Source: Kribbella soli (lineage in GTDB: Bacteria > Actinomycetota > Actinomycetes > Propionibacteriales > Kribbellaceae). Taken from it: a stretch of 64,000 nt of DNA. The DNA is taken from contig NZ_SJJZ01000006.1 of NCBI RefSeq assembly GCF_004331345.1, positions 248,001 to 312,000 of the forward strand. The letters run 5' to 3'. Positions 14,973-23,115 of this stretch are shown here, piece after piece. Position numbers and translations under genes: made by a program. The notes under the pieces were generated by a model that was given only the letters and a program-made list of their open reading frames with translations, was not told where the DNA came from and searched no databases. Positions within the stretch are counted from its first letter, which is position 1; each line of letters begins with the position of its first letter.

Positions 14973-15256
14973 GACTTCTCGCAGGTGGCCCACAGGCCGT
15001 AGGTGTGCATCGCTTCCACGTCGCGTTCCATCGCTTCCCGGTTGCCGTTCGAGACCGCCGACTTGCCCTCCTGGTGCACCTGCAGCATCAGCTTCTCCGC
15101 CTTCTGCTTGGAGTAGCCGAAGTAGGTCTGGAAGACGAAGGTGACGTAGTCCATCAGGTTGACCGGGTCGTTCCAGACGACGGTCACCCAGGGCGGGCTC
15201 AACTCGATCGCCTCGTCGACCTCGGCGCTCTCGAGTTCGCTTGGTGCGGTGGTCAC
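14969..15256 (-). CDS. clpS: ClpS, ATP-dependent Clp protease adaptor
   Basis: Adaptor delivering N-degron substrates to ClpC/ClpA-ClpP. The 95-residue protein has the core PPWVTVVWNDPVNLMDYVTF, then VFQTYFGYSKQKAEKLMLQ, VHQEGKSAV and DVEAMHTYGLWATCE; Asn-Asp in VVWNDPVN belongs to the N-degron pocket. GTG at 15256 gives the usual length; longer frames upstream lack family sequence. It is divergent from pncB with 49 bp between starts, as in mycobacteria. Confidence 0.95.
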   Translation of the reverse strand: MTTAPSELESAEVDEAIELSPPWVTVVWNDPVNLMDYVTFVFQTYFGYSKQKAEKLMLQVHQEGKSAVSNGNREAMERDVEAMHTYGLWATCEKS

Positions 15257-15293
15257 CTGTCCATTCTCTCCATCATCGGTTCCGGTCTCGCAA

Positions 15294-15299
15294 TAGGCT
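15294..15299 (+). promoter_or_regulatory. Putative -10 box of pncB (leaderless)
   Basis: TAGGCT lies 6 nt before the GTG of pncB, which has no ribosome-binding site. The same -10 / 6-nt / start spacing is seen before the GntR gene at 50892, supporting leaderless initiation. Confidence 0.45.
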
Positions 15300-15305
15300 G
15301 CTCCT

Positions 15306-16652
15306 GTGACGCACTCACCGGCACAGTCCACTGCGCTTCTGACCGACCATTACGAGCTGACCATGCTGCAGGCCGCCCTGGCCGACGGCACGGCGCAGCG
15401 CCGCTCGGTGTTCGAGCTGTTCGCCCGCCGGCTGCCGGACGGCCGCCGGTACGGCGTGGTCGCGGGCGTCAACCGCCTGCTGGACGCGCTCGAGCGGTTC
15501 CGGTTCGACGAGCAGACGATCGCCTTCCTGGCCGATCGCGGCGTCGTCGACCAGGCTACCCGGGACTGGCTCGCGGAGTACCGGTTCTCCGGCGACATCT
15601 CCGGCTACGCCGACGGCGAGATCTTCTTTCCCGGCTCGCCGGTGCTCGTGGTGGAGTCGTCCTTCGCCGAGGCAGTGCTGCTGGAAACCGTTTTCTTGTC
15701 GATCCTGAACCATGACTCGGCGGTCGCCTCGGCGGCGTCGCGGATGAGCTGGTGGGCCGGTGGGCGGCCCTGTATCGAGATGGGCTCCCGACGGACCCAT
15801 GAGGAGGCGGCGGTCGGCGCGGCGCTGGCGGCGTACATCGCGGGATTCACCGCGACCTCGAACCTGGAGGCGGCCCGCCGGTTCGGCATCCCGAGCACGG
15901 GGACGGCGGCGCACGCGTTCACGCTGCTGCACGACCGCGAGCAGGACGCGTTCCGGTCGCAGGTCGACGCGCTGGGCAAAGGTACGACGCTGCTCGTCGA
16001 CACGTACGACGTCGCGGAGGCGGTGCGGACCGCGATCGAGCTGACCGGCCCTGACCTGGGCGCGGTCCGGCTGGACTCGGGCGACCTGCCGTCGCTGGCC
16101 GGGCAGGTCCGCGAGCAGCTGGACTCGCTGGGCGCGACGAAGACCCGGATCATCGTGACGAGCGACCTGGACGAGTTCCAGATCGCCGCGCTCGCACCGG
16201 CGCCGGTCGACGGGTACGGCGTGGGTACGTCGCTGGTCACCGGCTCCGGGTACCCGACCTGCGGGTTCGTGTACAAGCTGGTCGCCCGCGAGGATGCGAG
16301 CGGCGAACTGATGCCGGTCGCGAAGAAGAGCCCGGACAAGATCTCGATCGGCGGCCGGAAGTGGGCACTACGACGGCGTACGGCGGCCGGGGTCGCGGAG
16401 GTCGAACTGATCGGCGTCGGTGAACAGCCGGTCGACGACGGCGACGACCGCGTTCTCCTGAAGCCGCTCGTCGAGTCAGGCAAGATCGTCGGCCGGACCA
16501 CGCCGGAGGAGTCCCAGGCGCACCACCAGAAGGTCCGCGACGAACTCCCCCGCTCCGCCAGCCAACTGAGCCGCGGCGAAGCCGCCATCCCCACCGACTA
16601 CGTCGGCGACTACAACAACCGCAACCCCTTCCGCGCCCGGAGCCACACGTGA
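15306..16652 (+). CDS. pncB: Nicotinate phosphoribosyltransferase
   Basis: Salvages nicotinic acid to nicotinate mononucleotide with PRPP and ATP (Preiss-Handler NAD pathway). The 448-residue protein starts STALLTDHYELTMLQAALAD, typical of PncB, with EMGSRRTHEEAAVGAALAAY, GTAAHAFTLLHD, AVRLDSGDL and IIVTSDLDEFQ; the last two carry phosphoribosyl-binding acidic residues. GTG start, divergent from clpS. Its stop overlaps the MarR gene start (GTGA). The nicotinamidase gene pncA, the preceding step, is also in this window, 30 kb away. Confidence 0.95.
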   Translation: MTHSPAQSTALLTDHYELTMLQAALADGTAQRRSVFELFARRLPDGRRYGVVAGVNRLLDALERFRFDEQTIAFLADRGVVDQATRDWLAEYRFSGDISGYADGEIFFPGSPVLVVESSFAEAVLLETVFLSILNHDSAVASAASRMSWWAGGRPCIEMGSRRTHEEAAVGAALAAYIAGFTATSNLEAARRFGIPSTGTAAHAFTLLHDREQDAFRSQVDALGKGTTLLVDTYDVAEAVRTAIELTGPDLGAVRLDSGDLPSLAGQVREQLDSLGATKTRIIVTSDLDEFQIAALAPAPVDGYGVGTSLVTGSGYPTCGFVYKLVAREDASGELMPVAKKSPDKISIGGRKWALRRRTAAGVAEVELIGVGEQPVDDGDDRVLLKPLVESGKIVGRTTPEESQAHHQKVRDELPRSASQLSRGEAAIPTDYVGDYNNRNPFRARSHT

Positions 16653-17167
16653 CCACCCCGAGCGACACCGCCGACACGGGCCGCCCGGGCAGCTCGGACG
16701 GCCATGGGGAGTGGTCGCCGGACGCACCCGCGGACGAGGCCGATGTTCTGATCGCCCTGCGGTTCGCGGAGCGTGCGACCCGGAAGGCGATCGCGGAGGA
16801 GCTGGCGGGGACCGTGTTGCACACGGGACAGGAGCTGGTGCTCGCCAAGCTCCTGCACCACGGTTCGCTACCTGTGGCCCGGCTCGCGAAGGTCCTGGAC
16901 GTCGAGGTGCCGACGGCAACCAAGACCACGCAGCGGATGGAAGCCGCCGGGCTGGTGCGGCGGGTGAAGAGTACGACCGACGCCCGGCAGGTGGGCATCG
17001 AGCTGACCGACCGCGGCGTCGAGCTCGCCCACACCGTGCAGGAGATCTACGACCGCGCCGGCCGCCGCTCCCTCGCCCAGCTGTCGCCCGAGGACCGTCG
17101 GATCATGCGGAACCTGCTGTGGACGATCACGTCCACCCTCGAGCCGTTCCTGCACTCAGGCGAGTAG
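16649..17167 (+). CDS. MarR family transcriptional regulator
   Basis: 172 residues. After an unstructured Asp/Ser-rich N-terminus of about 30, a MarR winged helix follows: LVLAKLLHHGSLPVARLAKV then VPTATKTTQRMEAAGLVRRV and the wing TTDARQVGIELTDRGVEL. The GTG start overlaps the pncB stop by 4 nt, so it is expressed with pncB, though a link to NAD metabolism is unproven. Its 3' end overlaps that of the convergent PepSY gene by 12 nt. The target is unknown. Confidence 0.88.
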   Translation: MTTPSDTADTGRPGSSDGHGEWSPDAPADEADVLIALRFAERATRKAIAEELAGTVLHTGQELVLAKLLHHGSLPVARLAKVLDVEVPTATKTTQRMEAAGLVRRVKSTTDARQVGIELTDRGVELAHTVQEIYDRAGRRSLAQLSPEDRRIMRNLLWTITSTLEPFLHSGE

Positions 17168-18544
17168 CTCCTCCTCGCTCCGGGATTCCTCCGTCGCGAC
17201 GTTCCGCGGACCCCGGAGCCCCATCAGCAGGTCCAGCACCACGAATGCCGCCAGGCTGATCCCGAACAACGGCAGGAACAGCCCGACGCCGACGGCGAGC
17301 GCGAGCAGTACGACGACCGCGAGCACCGGGAGCTCCCGCCAGGCACCGCGCCGAGCCGGGCGACCGAACCTGAGCACATGCCCGCGGGTCGGCCGGCGAA
17401 GCCACCACATGCGATACCCCAGGATCACCATCGCGACGATGCTTCCGGCAACGATCAGCAGCAGCACCTGGTTCGCCAGGCCGAACAGCAGGCCCATATG
17501 CGCGTCGATGCCCCACCGGGACAACTTTGCGACGAGCGGGTAGTCGGCGAACCGGACGATGTCGACCACCTTCCCGGACATCGGGTCGACCGCGACCGCG
17601 TCGGCCTGGGTCGGCCACACTTTCCCGATCTCCTGGACGACGAACGACGTACCGGCCTGCTTCGGTGTGGTGATCTCGACCGGACCGTCCAGTTGCGCGG
17701 AGCGCGCCGACTGCAGCGTCTGGTCCCACTCCTCGACAGCCGGATCGACCTCGCCGCCGGGGAACGTGTGGCCCTCATGTCCGGCATGGTCGGCCGAGGT
17801 AAGTCCCGTACTGACTGCCGGGGTCTTCCAATCCAGCGCAGATCGCAGGTCGCCGACGTTCGCCCCGGCGAACCGTGACCAGGTGAGTCCCGTCGCGGAC
17901 AGGAACAGCATGCCGACGATCACCCACGTGCCCAGAACGCCGTGCCACGACAGCGTCCGCCGGCGAGCACTCGAGGCCCGCTCCACCCGGAGCCGGGATC
18001 CGGTACGTCGTCCTGTCCACCAGAGCACGAGTCCGGCGAGCGCGATCACCCACAACCACGAGGCTGCCAGCTCGCTGTAGATCCGGCCGGGCTCGCCCAG
18101 GTGCAGGCTTCGGTGCAGGTTCGACAGCCAGGTCCGGAACGGCAGCGCGCCGCTCGAGCCATAGGCAACCAGTTCGCCGGTCACTTCCGCGTTGCCGGGA
18201 TTCACGAACACCGCAAGGCGTTCCGACTCGGCGAGCCCGGGCACGCCGAACAACACGCGGGTCGTGTCCCCCGGCCCGGCGGCTGGTCGGACCGCGAGCA
18301 GCGTCCCCTCCGGTTGGTACTTCCGGGCCGCCGCGACCTGCTCACCGACCGGTCTCGTCGTACCTGAGCTCTCGACGGAGATCGTGTCGCGGTAGAGCAG
18401 GTTCTCGGCCTGAGGCGCGAGCGCATAGAGGAACCCGGTCAGCGCCGTCACGAGCAGGAACGGGCCGACCAGGATCCCCGCGTAGAAGTGCAGCCGCACC
18501 AGCAACGGCCGGGTGCGGGACGGAGCGTGAGCACTAGGGGGCAT
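17156..18544 (-). CDS. PepSY-associated membrane protein
   Basis: 462 residues with about five membrane helices: one at 17-42 (HFYAGILVGPFLLVTALTGF), a central WLWVIALAGLVLWWTG, then LGTWVIVGMLFLSATGLTWS and two near the C-terminus. Conserved histidines (LSNLHRSLHLGEPGR, WHGVLGTW, DAHMGLLFG) match the 'iron-regulated/PepSY TM' family, associated with ferric-chelate reduction or heme-like binding. A His-rich loop (DHAGHEGHTFPGG) faces outside and may bind metal. It overlaps the convergent MarR gene at the 3' end. A role in iron or copper handling is a family-based guess. Confidence 0.82.
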   Translation of the reverse strand: MPPSAHAPSRTRPLLVRLHFYAGILVGPFLLVTALTGFLYALAPQAENLLYRDTISVESSGTTRPVGEQVAAARKYQPEGTLLAVRPAAGPGDTTRVLFGVPGLAESERLAVFVNPGNAEVTGELVAYGSSGALPFRTWLSNLHRSLHLGEPGRIYSELAASWLWVIALAGLVLWWTGRRTGSRLRVERASSARRRTLSWHGVLGTWVIVGMLFLSATGLTWSRFAGANVGDLRSALDWKTPAVSTGLTSADHAGHEGHTFPGGEVDPAVEEWDQTLQSARSAQLDGPVEITTPKQAGTSFVVQEIGKVWPTQADAVAVDPMSGKVVDIVRFADYPLVAKLSRWGIDAHMGLLFGLANQVLLLIVAGSIVAMVILGYRMWWLRRPTRGHVLRFGRPARRGAWRELPVLAVVVLLALAVGVGLFLPLFGISLAAFVVLDLLMGLRGPRNVATEESRSEEELLA

Positions 18545-18571
18545 TGCGTCACTGTGGCGTGCGTGTGTTGC

Positions 18572-18598
18572 CGGTGGCAGCCACTTCGGTTGCCACCG
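18572..18598. promoter_or_regulatory. Hairpin/dyad upstream of the PepSY gene
   Basis: CGGTGGCA (18572-18579) and TGCCACCG (18591-18598) form a perfect 8-bp stem with an 11-nt loop, between the end of the oxidase gene and the PepSY start (both minus strand). It may terminate the oxidase transcript or bind a regulator of the PepSY gene. Confidence 0.35.
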
Positions 18599-18650
18599 CG
18601 TTTCCCTTTGCTCTCGTTGGTCGCGCAGCTCTGAGAGCTTCTCGCCGAAC

Positions 18651-19886
18651 TCAGCCGATGGGCAGGAAGGTGTCCAGGTACTCGTTGCGGAACTTGCCGG
18701 TTGGGTCGTACTTCGCCGCCAGCGCGACGAAGTCCTTCACCTTTGGGTATCGCTCGGCGAGCGTGGCTGCGTCGGCGGCGAACACCTTGCCCCAGTGCGG
18801 CCGCGCGTCGAGCGGCGCGAGCGCCTCCTCCAACGCTGCGACGACCGGGCGGACGACGGCCTCGTCCTGGACCCAGGTGAAGTGCAACGCGACCGTGTCA
18901 CGGCTTTGGCTCGGGCTCAGCCACAGGTCGTCGGCGGCGATCGTCCGGACCTCCGACACCTGGATCACCGGCGCGAACTGGTTGCCCAAGGCCCGCAGTA
19001 CGTCGAACGCCTCGGCGGCCCGCTCGCGCGGTACGAAGTACTCCGACTGCAGTTCGTCCCCGTTGCTCGGCGTGAACTCGAGGCGGAAGTGCGGCAGACG
19101 CTCGTTCCACGGCCCCGCGACCCCACCCTGCTGGGTCGCGTAGTCGGCCGGCATCACCTTGATCGGGTGCCGCGGCCCGTCGGCGAGCGTCGCGCCCAGC
19201 CACTCCGGATCGGGCGCGGTCAGCTCCCGCCGCTTGCGCCACACCATCACGTCCGGGTCCACCCAGTCGGTGAACGCGCTCACGCTGTACGCGCTCCCCA
19301 TCACCTCGGCGAAGTCCGCCCCGAGCCGCTCTACCGGCAACCCGTCGTACACCACCTGGCTGATCTGGTACGACGGTTGTACGTCGAGCGTCATGCTCAC
19401 GGTCACCCCGAGCGCACCGAGCGAGATGACCGACCCGGCGAAGTCCGGGTCATCCCGAGTCAACGTGACGAGCTCACCGGAAGCGTCTACGAAGCTGATC
19501 GCGTTGACCGCGTCCGCCAACGGACCGTTGGTGTCACCGGAGCCGTGCGTGCCGGTCGAGCACGCGCCCGCGACCGAGATGTGCGGCAGCGACCCGAGGT
19601 TGTGCAACGCCAGTCCCTGGGCCTGCAGAGCCGCCGTGATCTCGCCGTACCGGAGCCCGGCCGAGACCGTGACACCACGGTCGCCGACGTCGATCACCGT
19701 GGGCAGGTCGGCGACGCTGACCAACGTGCCGGTGCTGTCGGCGATCCGGTTGAACGAGTGCCCGGTCCCGAGCACCCGCACCTTCTCGGCCGCCGCGACC
19801 AGCTCCTGCAGCTCCTCGATCGTCCGGGGCCGCTGGAGCTCACTCGCAAAGCTGACGTTCCCCGCCCAGTTGGTCACAGCACCCAC
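18651..19886 (-). CDS. FAD-linked oxidase, alditol/aldonolactone oxidase type
   Basis: 411 residues. The N-terminal FAD domain has KVRVLGTGHSFNRIADSTGT; the histidine in TGHSF is where alditol oxidases bind FAD covalently, and SVAGACSTGTHGSGDTNGP is the second FAD segment. The C-terminal HPHWGKVFAADAA-like region (RPHWGKVF) matches the sugar-acid/alditol oxidase branch (AldO, xylitol oxidase, L-gulonolactone oxidase). It probably oxidises a polyol with O2 giving peroxide. GTG at 19886 is chosen for GAGGTGAGG 5 nt upstream; GTG 19877 is possible. No signal peptide. Divergent from the YdcF gene. Confidence 0.85.
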   Translation of the reverse strand: MGAVTNWAGNVSFASELQRPRTIEELQELVAAAEKVRVLGTGHSFNRIADSTGTLVSVADLPTVIDVGDRGVTVSAGLRYGEITAALQAQGLALHNLGSLPHISVAGACSTGTHGSGDTNGPLADAVNAISFVDASGELVTLTRDDPDFAGSVISLGALGVTVSMTLDVQPSYQISQVVYDGLPVERLGADFAEVMGSAYSVSAFTDWVDPDVMVWRKRRELTAPDPEWLGATLADGPRHPIKVMPADYATQQGGVAGPWNERLPHFRLEFTPSNGDELQSEYFVPRERAAEAFDVLRALGNQFAPVIQVSEVRTIAADDLWLSPSQSRDTVALHFTWVQDEAVVRPVVAALEEALAPLDARPHWGKVFAADAATLAERYPKVKDFVALAAKYDPTGKFRNEYLDTFLPIG

Positions 19887-20018
19887 GCCGACCTCACCTC
19901 TCTCGACCTGCACGATCCGTCCCCCGCAGCCTCGCACACCAGCCGCCCGGACACCCGGCCCCGTCCAGCCCCCGAGCCTCCCCCATCTCGGGTACGGAGC
20001 GTGGTTTGATGGCGCGCG

Positions 20019-21017
20019 ATGGCCATCTGTTTCGGTATCGCCGGGTTCTGGTTCCTCGTCTTCGGCGTCAGCTTCCTGCGGGACCGGCGGCTGTTCAAGA
20101 ACGGGATCTTCCTGGTCCTCACGCTGATGTTCGCCGGCCTCGGGCTGATCTTCGCGGTCGAGGCGGTCAGTGAGACCGCCGCCAAGGTGCTGGTGGTCGC
20201 GGTCCTGGTCGCGATCCCGCTGACGATCGCGGTGCTCGCGGTGTTCCTGGTGATCAACGGCGTCACGATGCTGCGCCGGGAGCGCCGCCGGTTGTCCAAC
20301 TTGCTGTCGCTGCTGGTCGGCCTCGGGATCATCGGCTTCGTGATCTTCAGTGTGCTGGTGCAGAAGATCGGCTGGGAACCGCTGGCCGCCGTACGGTCGG
20401 TGCTGCTCGGCGTCCTGACCTACATCTCGTTCCTGTTCCTCTGTTTCCTGGTGTACGCGTTCTTCTACAGCCGGGTCCGTTCGTCGCGGAAGGTGGACTT
20501 CGTCGTCGTCCTCGGCTCGGGCCTGATGGGGTCGCGGGTCACACCGTTGCTGGCCAGTCGCCTCGACCGCGCGCAACAGGTGTACGAGCGTGCGCTCCGC
20601 AAGGGCCGTTCGCCGCAGCTCGTGACGTCCGGCGGGCAGGGTCCGGGTGAGGATCTGCCCGAGTCGCACGCGATGGCGGCGTACCTGGTCGAACACGGCG
20701 TACCGGACGACCAGATCCTCCGCGAGGACAGGTCGACGACCACCTGGGAGAACCTGACGTTCAGCCGGGACCTGATGGTGGAGCTGCAACCGCAGTACCG
20801 CTGCCTGATCGTCACGAACAACTTCCACGCGTTCCGCGCCGCACTCACGGCCCGCAAGGCGAAGGTCAACGGCCAGGTGGTCGGCTCCCCGACGGCGGCG
20901 TACTACTGGCCGACAGCAACAATCCGCGAGTTCGTCGCGATCCTCGCCAGCCACCCGTACATCAACGGCGCCATCTGCCTGCTGATCGCCCTCATCGCGA
21001 TCCTGCCGCACTTCTAG
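20019..21017 (+). CDS. YdcF/DUF218 (SanA-like) membrane protein
   Basis: 332 residues: five membrane helices in the first 150 (for example GFWFLVFGVSFL and LLVGLGIIGFVIFSVLV), then a DUF218 domain with KVDFVVVLGSGLMGSRVTP, LVTSGGQGPGEDLPES, STTTWENL and IVTNNFHAFRA, and a last helix at the C-terminus. The SGGxG, E...N and HxxR motifs are the family's conserved set; DUF218 proteins act on envelope precursors or vancomycin tolerance in some bacteria, but the reaction is unknown. It is divergent from the alditol oxidase gene. Its stop shares the palindrome CTAG with the stop of the convergent MFS gene. Confidence 0.85.
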   Translation: MAICFGIAGFWFLVFGVSFLRDRRLFKNGIFLVLTLMFAGLGLIFAVEAVSETAAKVLVVAVLVAIPLTIAVLAVFLVINGVTMLRRERRRLSNLLSLLVGLGIIGFVIFSVLVQKIGWEPLAAVRSVLLGVLTYISFLFLCFLVYAFFYSRVRSSRKVDFVVVLGSGLMGSRVTPLLASRLDRAQQVYERALRKGRSPQLVTSGGQGPGEDLPESHAMAAYLVEHGVPDDQILREDRSTTTWENLTFSRDLMVELQPQYRCLIVTNNFHAFRAALTARKAKVNGQVVGSPTAAYYWPTATIREFVAILASHPYINGAICLLIALIAILPHF

Positions 21018-22216
21018 ACACGGCCGACCAGACTGCGACTGAGGCGCGTCAAACACAACGGCGACAGGAACAGTCCCGCGGTGGCGACGAGCAACGCAGT
21101 CCGTACGCCGAACACACCGGCTGCCGCTCCGCCGAGCAGTGCGCCGAGTGGGGTCAGACCCAGACCGAGGAAGTTGATCGTCGCGACGACCCGTCCCTGG
21201 ACCGGCAGCGGCGTGACAAGTTGGCGGATCGCGACGACCGCCACGTCGACGGATTGGCTCAAGGCGCCGTACAGGATGTTGATCGCGATCAGCGCGGCGA
21301 CCGTGATCGGACCGGGGCCGTGGAGAGTGGAGGTGATCAGCATGACGAGGTCCGAGACGAGCGCCGCGTACACCACCACGCGCCCGTAGCCGAATCGTCT
21401 CGGCAGCCACGCGGACAGCAACGAACCGATCAGCACTCCCGGGCCGAACGACGCCATCACCAGCCCGACGACCGCACCAGGCAGGTCGAGCGTGCGTGTG
21501 AGGAAGAGCAGGTACACAGTCGTCAGCGCGGTGAACGAGAACTGGTACGCACACGTCGCGGCGGCGATCGCCCGCAACGAAGCATCCCGTACGACGACGC
21601 GCAGGCCTTCACCGATCTGTCGCAGTACGCCGCTCTGCGCGACCGGCGTACTCACCCGGTTCCGGATACGGCTGACGGACAGGCTGGAGAACGCGTACAG
21701 CACAGCACCGGCGACCACCGCGATCGGCGCGCCCAGCAGCGACACGAGTCCACCGCCGAACGCGGGGCCGCAGATCTGCGCGGCCGATCGAGTGGTCTCG
21801 AGCATACTGTTGCCCTGGGCAAGTTGATTCCGCTCGACGAGCTGCGGCAACGAGGCCATGTACGCGACGTCGAAGCAGACGGTGAACAGTCCGACGGTGA
21901 AGCCCACGACGTACAGGAACGGCAGGCCGAGGCCCAGCCCGAGCGGTACGGACGCGAGAACGACGGCGCGGCCGAGATCCGCGGCCACCAGCACGGTCCT
22001 GGATCGCAGGCGGTCGACGAGAACGCCGACGGCCAGTGAGAAGAGCAGGATGGGGAGTCCCTGCACGGCGCGCAGTATGCCGAGTTGTGCGGCACCGGCG
22101 CCGAGCGAGGTGACCGCGACCAGCGGCACGGTTACCTGACCGGCGAAGCTTGCGAGTTGCGAGGCGCTCTGGCCGAGCCAGAGCCACCGGAAGTCATGAT
22201 GCTTCCACAGCGACAC
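21014..22216 (-). CDS. MFS exporter, EntS/macrolide-efflux-like (MFS_3)
   Basis: About 400 residues and 12 membrane helices. The start WKHHDFRWLWLGQSASQLAS and the motif-A region VGVLVDRLRSRTVLVAADLGRA are typical of the enterobactin/macrolide exporter branch. GTG at 22216 begins directly before the family core; a GTG at 22276 would add 20 unlike residues. Convergent with the YdcF gene, sharing its stop-codon palindrome. It lies downstream of the two-component operon on the same strand but 227 bp away, so it may have its own promoter. The substrate is unknown. Confidence 0.85.
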   Translation of the reverse strand: MSLWKHHDFRWLWLGQSASQLASFAGQVTVPLVAVTSLGAGAAQLGILRAVQGLPILLFSLAVGVLVDRLRSRTVLVAADLGRAVVLASVPLGLGLGLPFLYVVGFTVGLFTVCFDVAYMASLPQLVERNQLAQGNSMLETTRSAAQICGPAFGGGLVSLLGAPIAVVAGAVLYAFSSLSVSRIRNRVSTPVAQSGVLRQIGEGLRVVVRDASLRAIAAATCAYQFSFTALTTVYLLFLTRTLDLPGAVVGLVMASFGPGVLIGSLLSAWLPRRFGYGRVVVYAALVSDLVMLITSTLHGPGPITVAALIAINILYGALSQSVDVAVVAIRQLVTPLPVQGRVVATINFLGLGLTPLGALLGGAAAGVFGVRTALLVATAGLFLSPLCLTRLSRSLVGRV

Positions 22217-22342
22217 AGAGTTGTCCCAGGAGTCGACCCAGGGACCACAGCCCCGGGCAAGGAGGAGCTGCGCCACTCACGCACGCCGGAACCGGCGCCA
22301 ACACTGTGCAAGCGGCACGCGATGACAGATGCGTTCAGCGCG

Positions 22343-22360
22343 TGCCCGGTTGACCGGGCA
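22343..22360. promoter_or_regulatory. Short perfect dyad between the response regulator and the exporter
   Basis: TGCCCGGT and ACCGGGCA (8-bp arms, 2-nt spacer). No T-tract on either side, so it suits an operator for the exporter at least as well as a terminator of the two-component operon. Confidence 0.35.
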
Positions 22361-22443
22361 TCCCCAACTCCTCGTGGACTGTCGACTCGGCGGTCAGCCT
22401 AGTTCGTTGCCCACCTGCTGAACCACTCAATTGCGCCGGTCGG

Positions 22444-23115
22444 TCAGCGGCGGCGGGGCTGGACCAGGCCGGACTCGTACGCGGCGATCACCAACTGGGC
22501 CCGGTCGCGGGCGTGCAGCTTCGCGAGCAGGTGCCCGATATGGGTCTTCACTGTGCCGCGGCCGACGTGCAGGTGATCGCAGATCTCGTCGTTCGACAGT
22601 CCGCGCGCGATCAGCGACAGCACCTCCCGTTCGCGCTCGGTCACGCCGTCGAGACCGGTCATCGGCGCCTGACCCGGCTCGGCCAGCCGCGCGAACTCGG
22701 CGATCAGCCTGCGCGTGATCGAGGGTGCCAGCAGTCCTTCGCCCGCCGCGACGACGTTGATTGCCTGCAGCAACTCGACGGGCGGGACATCCTTCAGCAG
22801 AAACCCGCTCGCCCCGGCCCGCAGGCCGGCGTACACGGCGTCGTCGAGATCGAACATCGTCAGGATCAGCACCCTGGTCCCGGCCGTCTCCGGCGCCGAG
22901 CAGATCCGCCGGGTCGCCTCGATCCCGTCCAGCCGGGGCATCCGGACGTCCATGAGTACGACGTCCGGTCGCTCGCGCCGCGCGAGGTCGACCGCCTCGA
23001 TCCCGTCCGCCGCCTCGCCGACCGTCGTCAGCCCGGGCGTGGTGTCGATCAGCACGCGGAAGCTTCCGCGCAGCAACGCCTGATCGTCGGCGACCAGCAC
23101 CCGGATCTCACTCAT
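22444..23115 (-). CDS. NarL/LuxR-type response regulator
   Basis: 223 residues. Receiver domain 1-120: acidic pair in VLVADDQALLRG, phosphoacceptor Asp in DVVLMDVRMPRLDG, Thr in VLILTMF and Lys in GFLLKDVPP. The C-terminal LuxR helix-turn-helix is LTEREREVLSLIARG-like (here VTEREREVLSLIARGLSNDE) followed by GTVKTHIGHLLAKL. The start codon lies 8 nt inside the 3' end of the kinase gene, so the pair is coupled. The signal sensed is unknown; the exporter downstream is a candidate target. Confidence 0.95.
   Translation of the reverse strand: MSEIRVLVADDQALLRGSFRVLIDTTPGLTTVGEAADGIEAVDLARRERPDVVLMDVRMPRLDGIEATRRICSAPETAGTRVLILTMFDLDDAVYAGLRAGASGFLLKDVPPVELLQAINVVAAGEGLLAPSITRRLIAEFARLAEPGQAPMTGLDGVTEREREVLSLIARGLSNDEICDHLHVGRGTVKTHIGHLLAKLHARDRAQLVIAAYESGLVQPRRR

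Noticed and set aside
16649..16740. Disordered N-terminus of the MarR protein as a wrong start
   Set aside because: The GTGA overlap with pncB supports the long start; a later start would need an unmarked codon.
21014..21017. Shared CTAG stop codons of convergent genes
   Set aside because: It is a neat overlap, but CTAG is its own complement, so chance and compactness explain it.
19887..21554. Extension of the alditol oxidase frame to 967 residues
   Set aside because: The extra part is antisense to the YdcF gene and is Arg/Asp/Gln-rich; the GTG at 19886 fits the family start.
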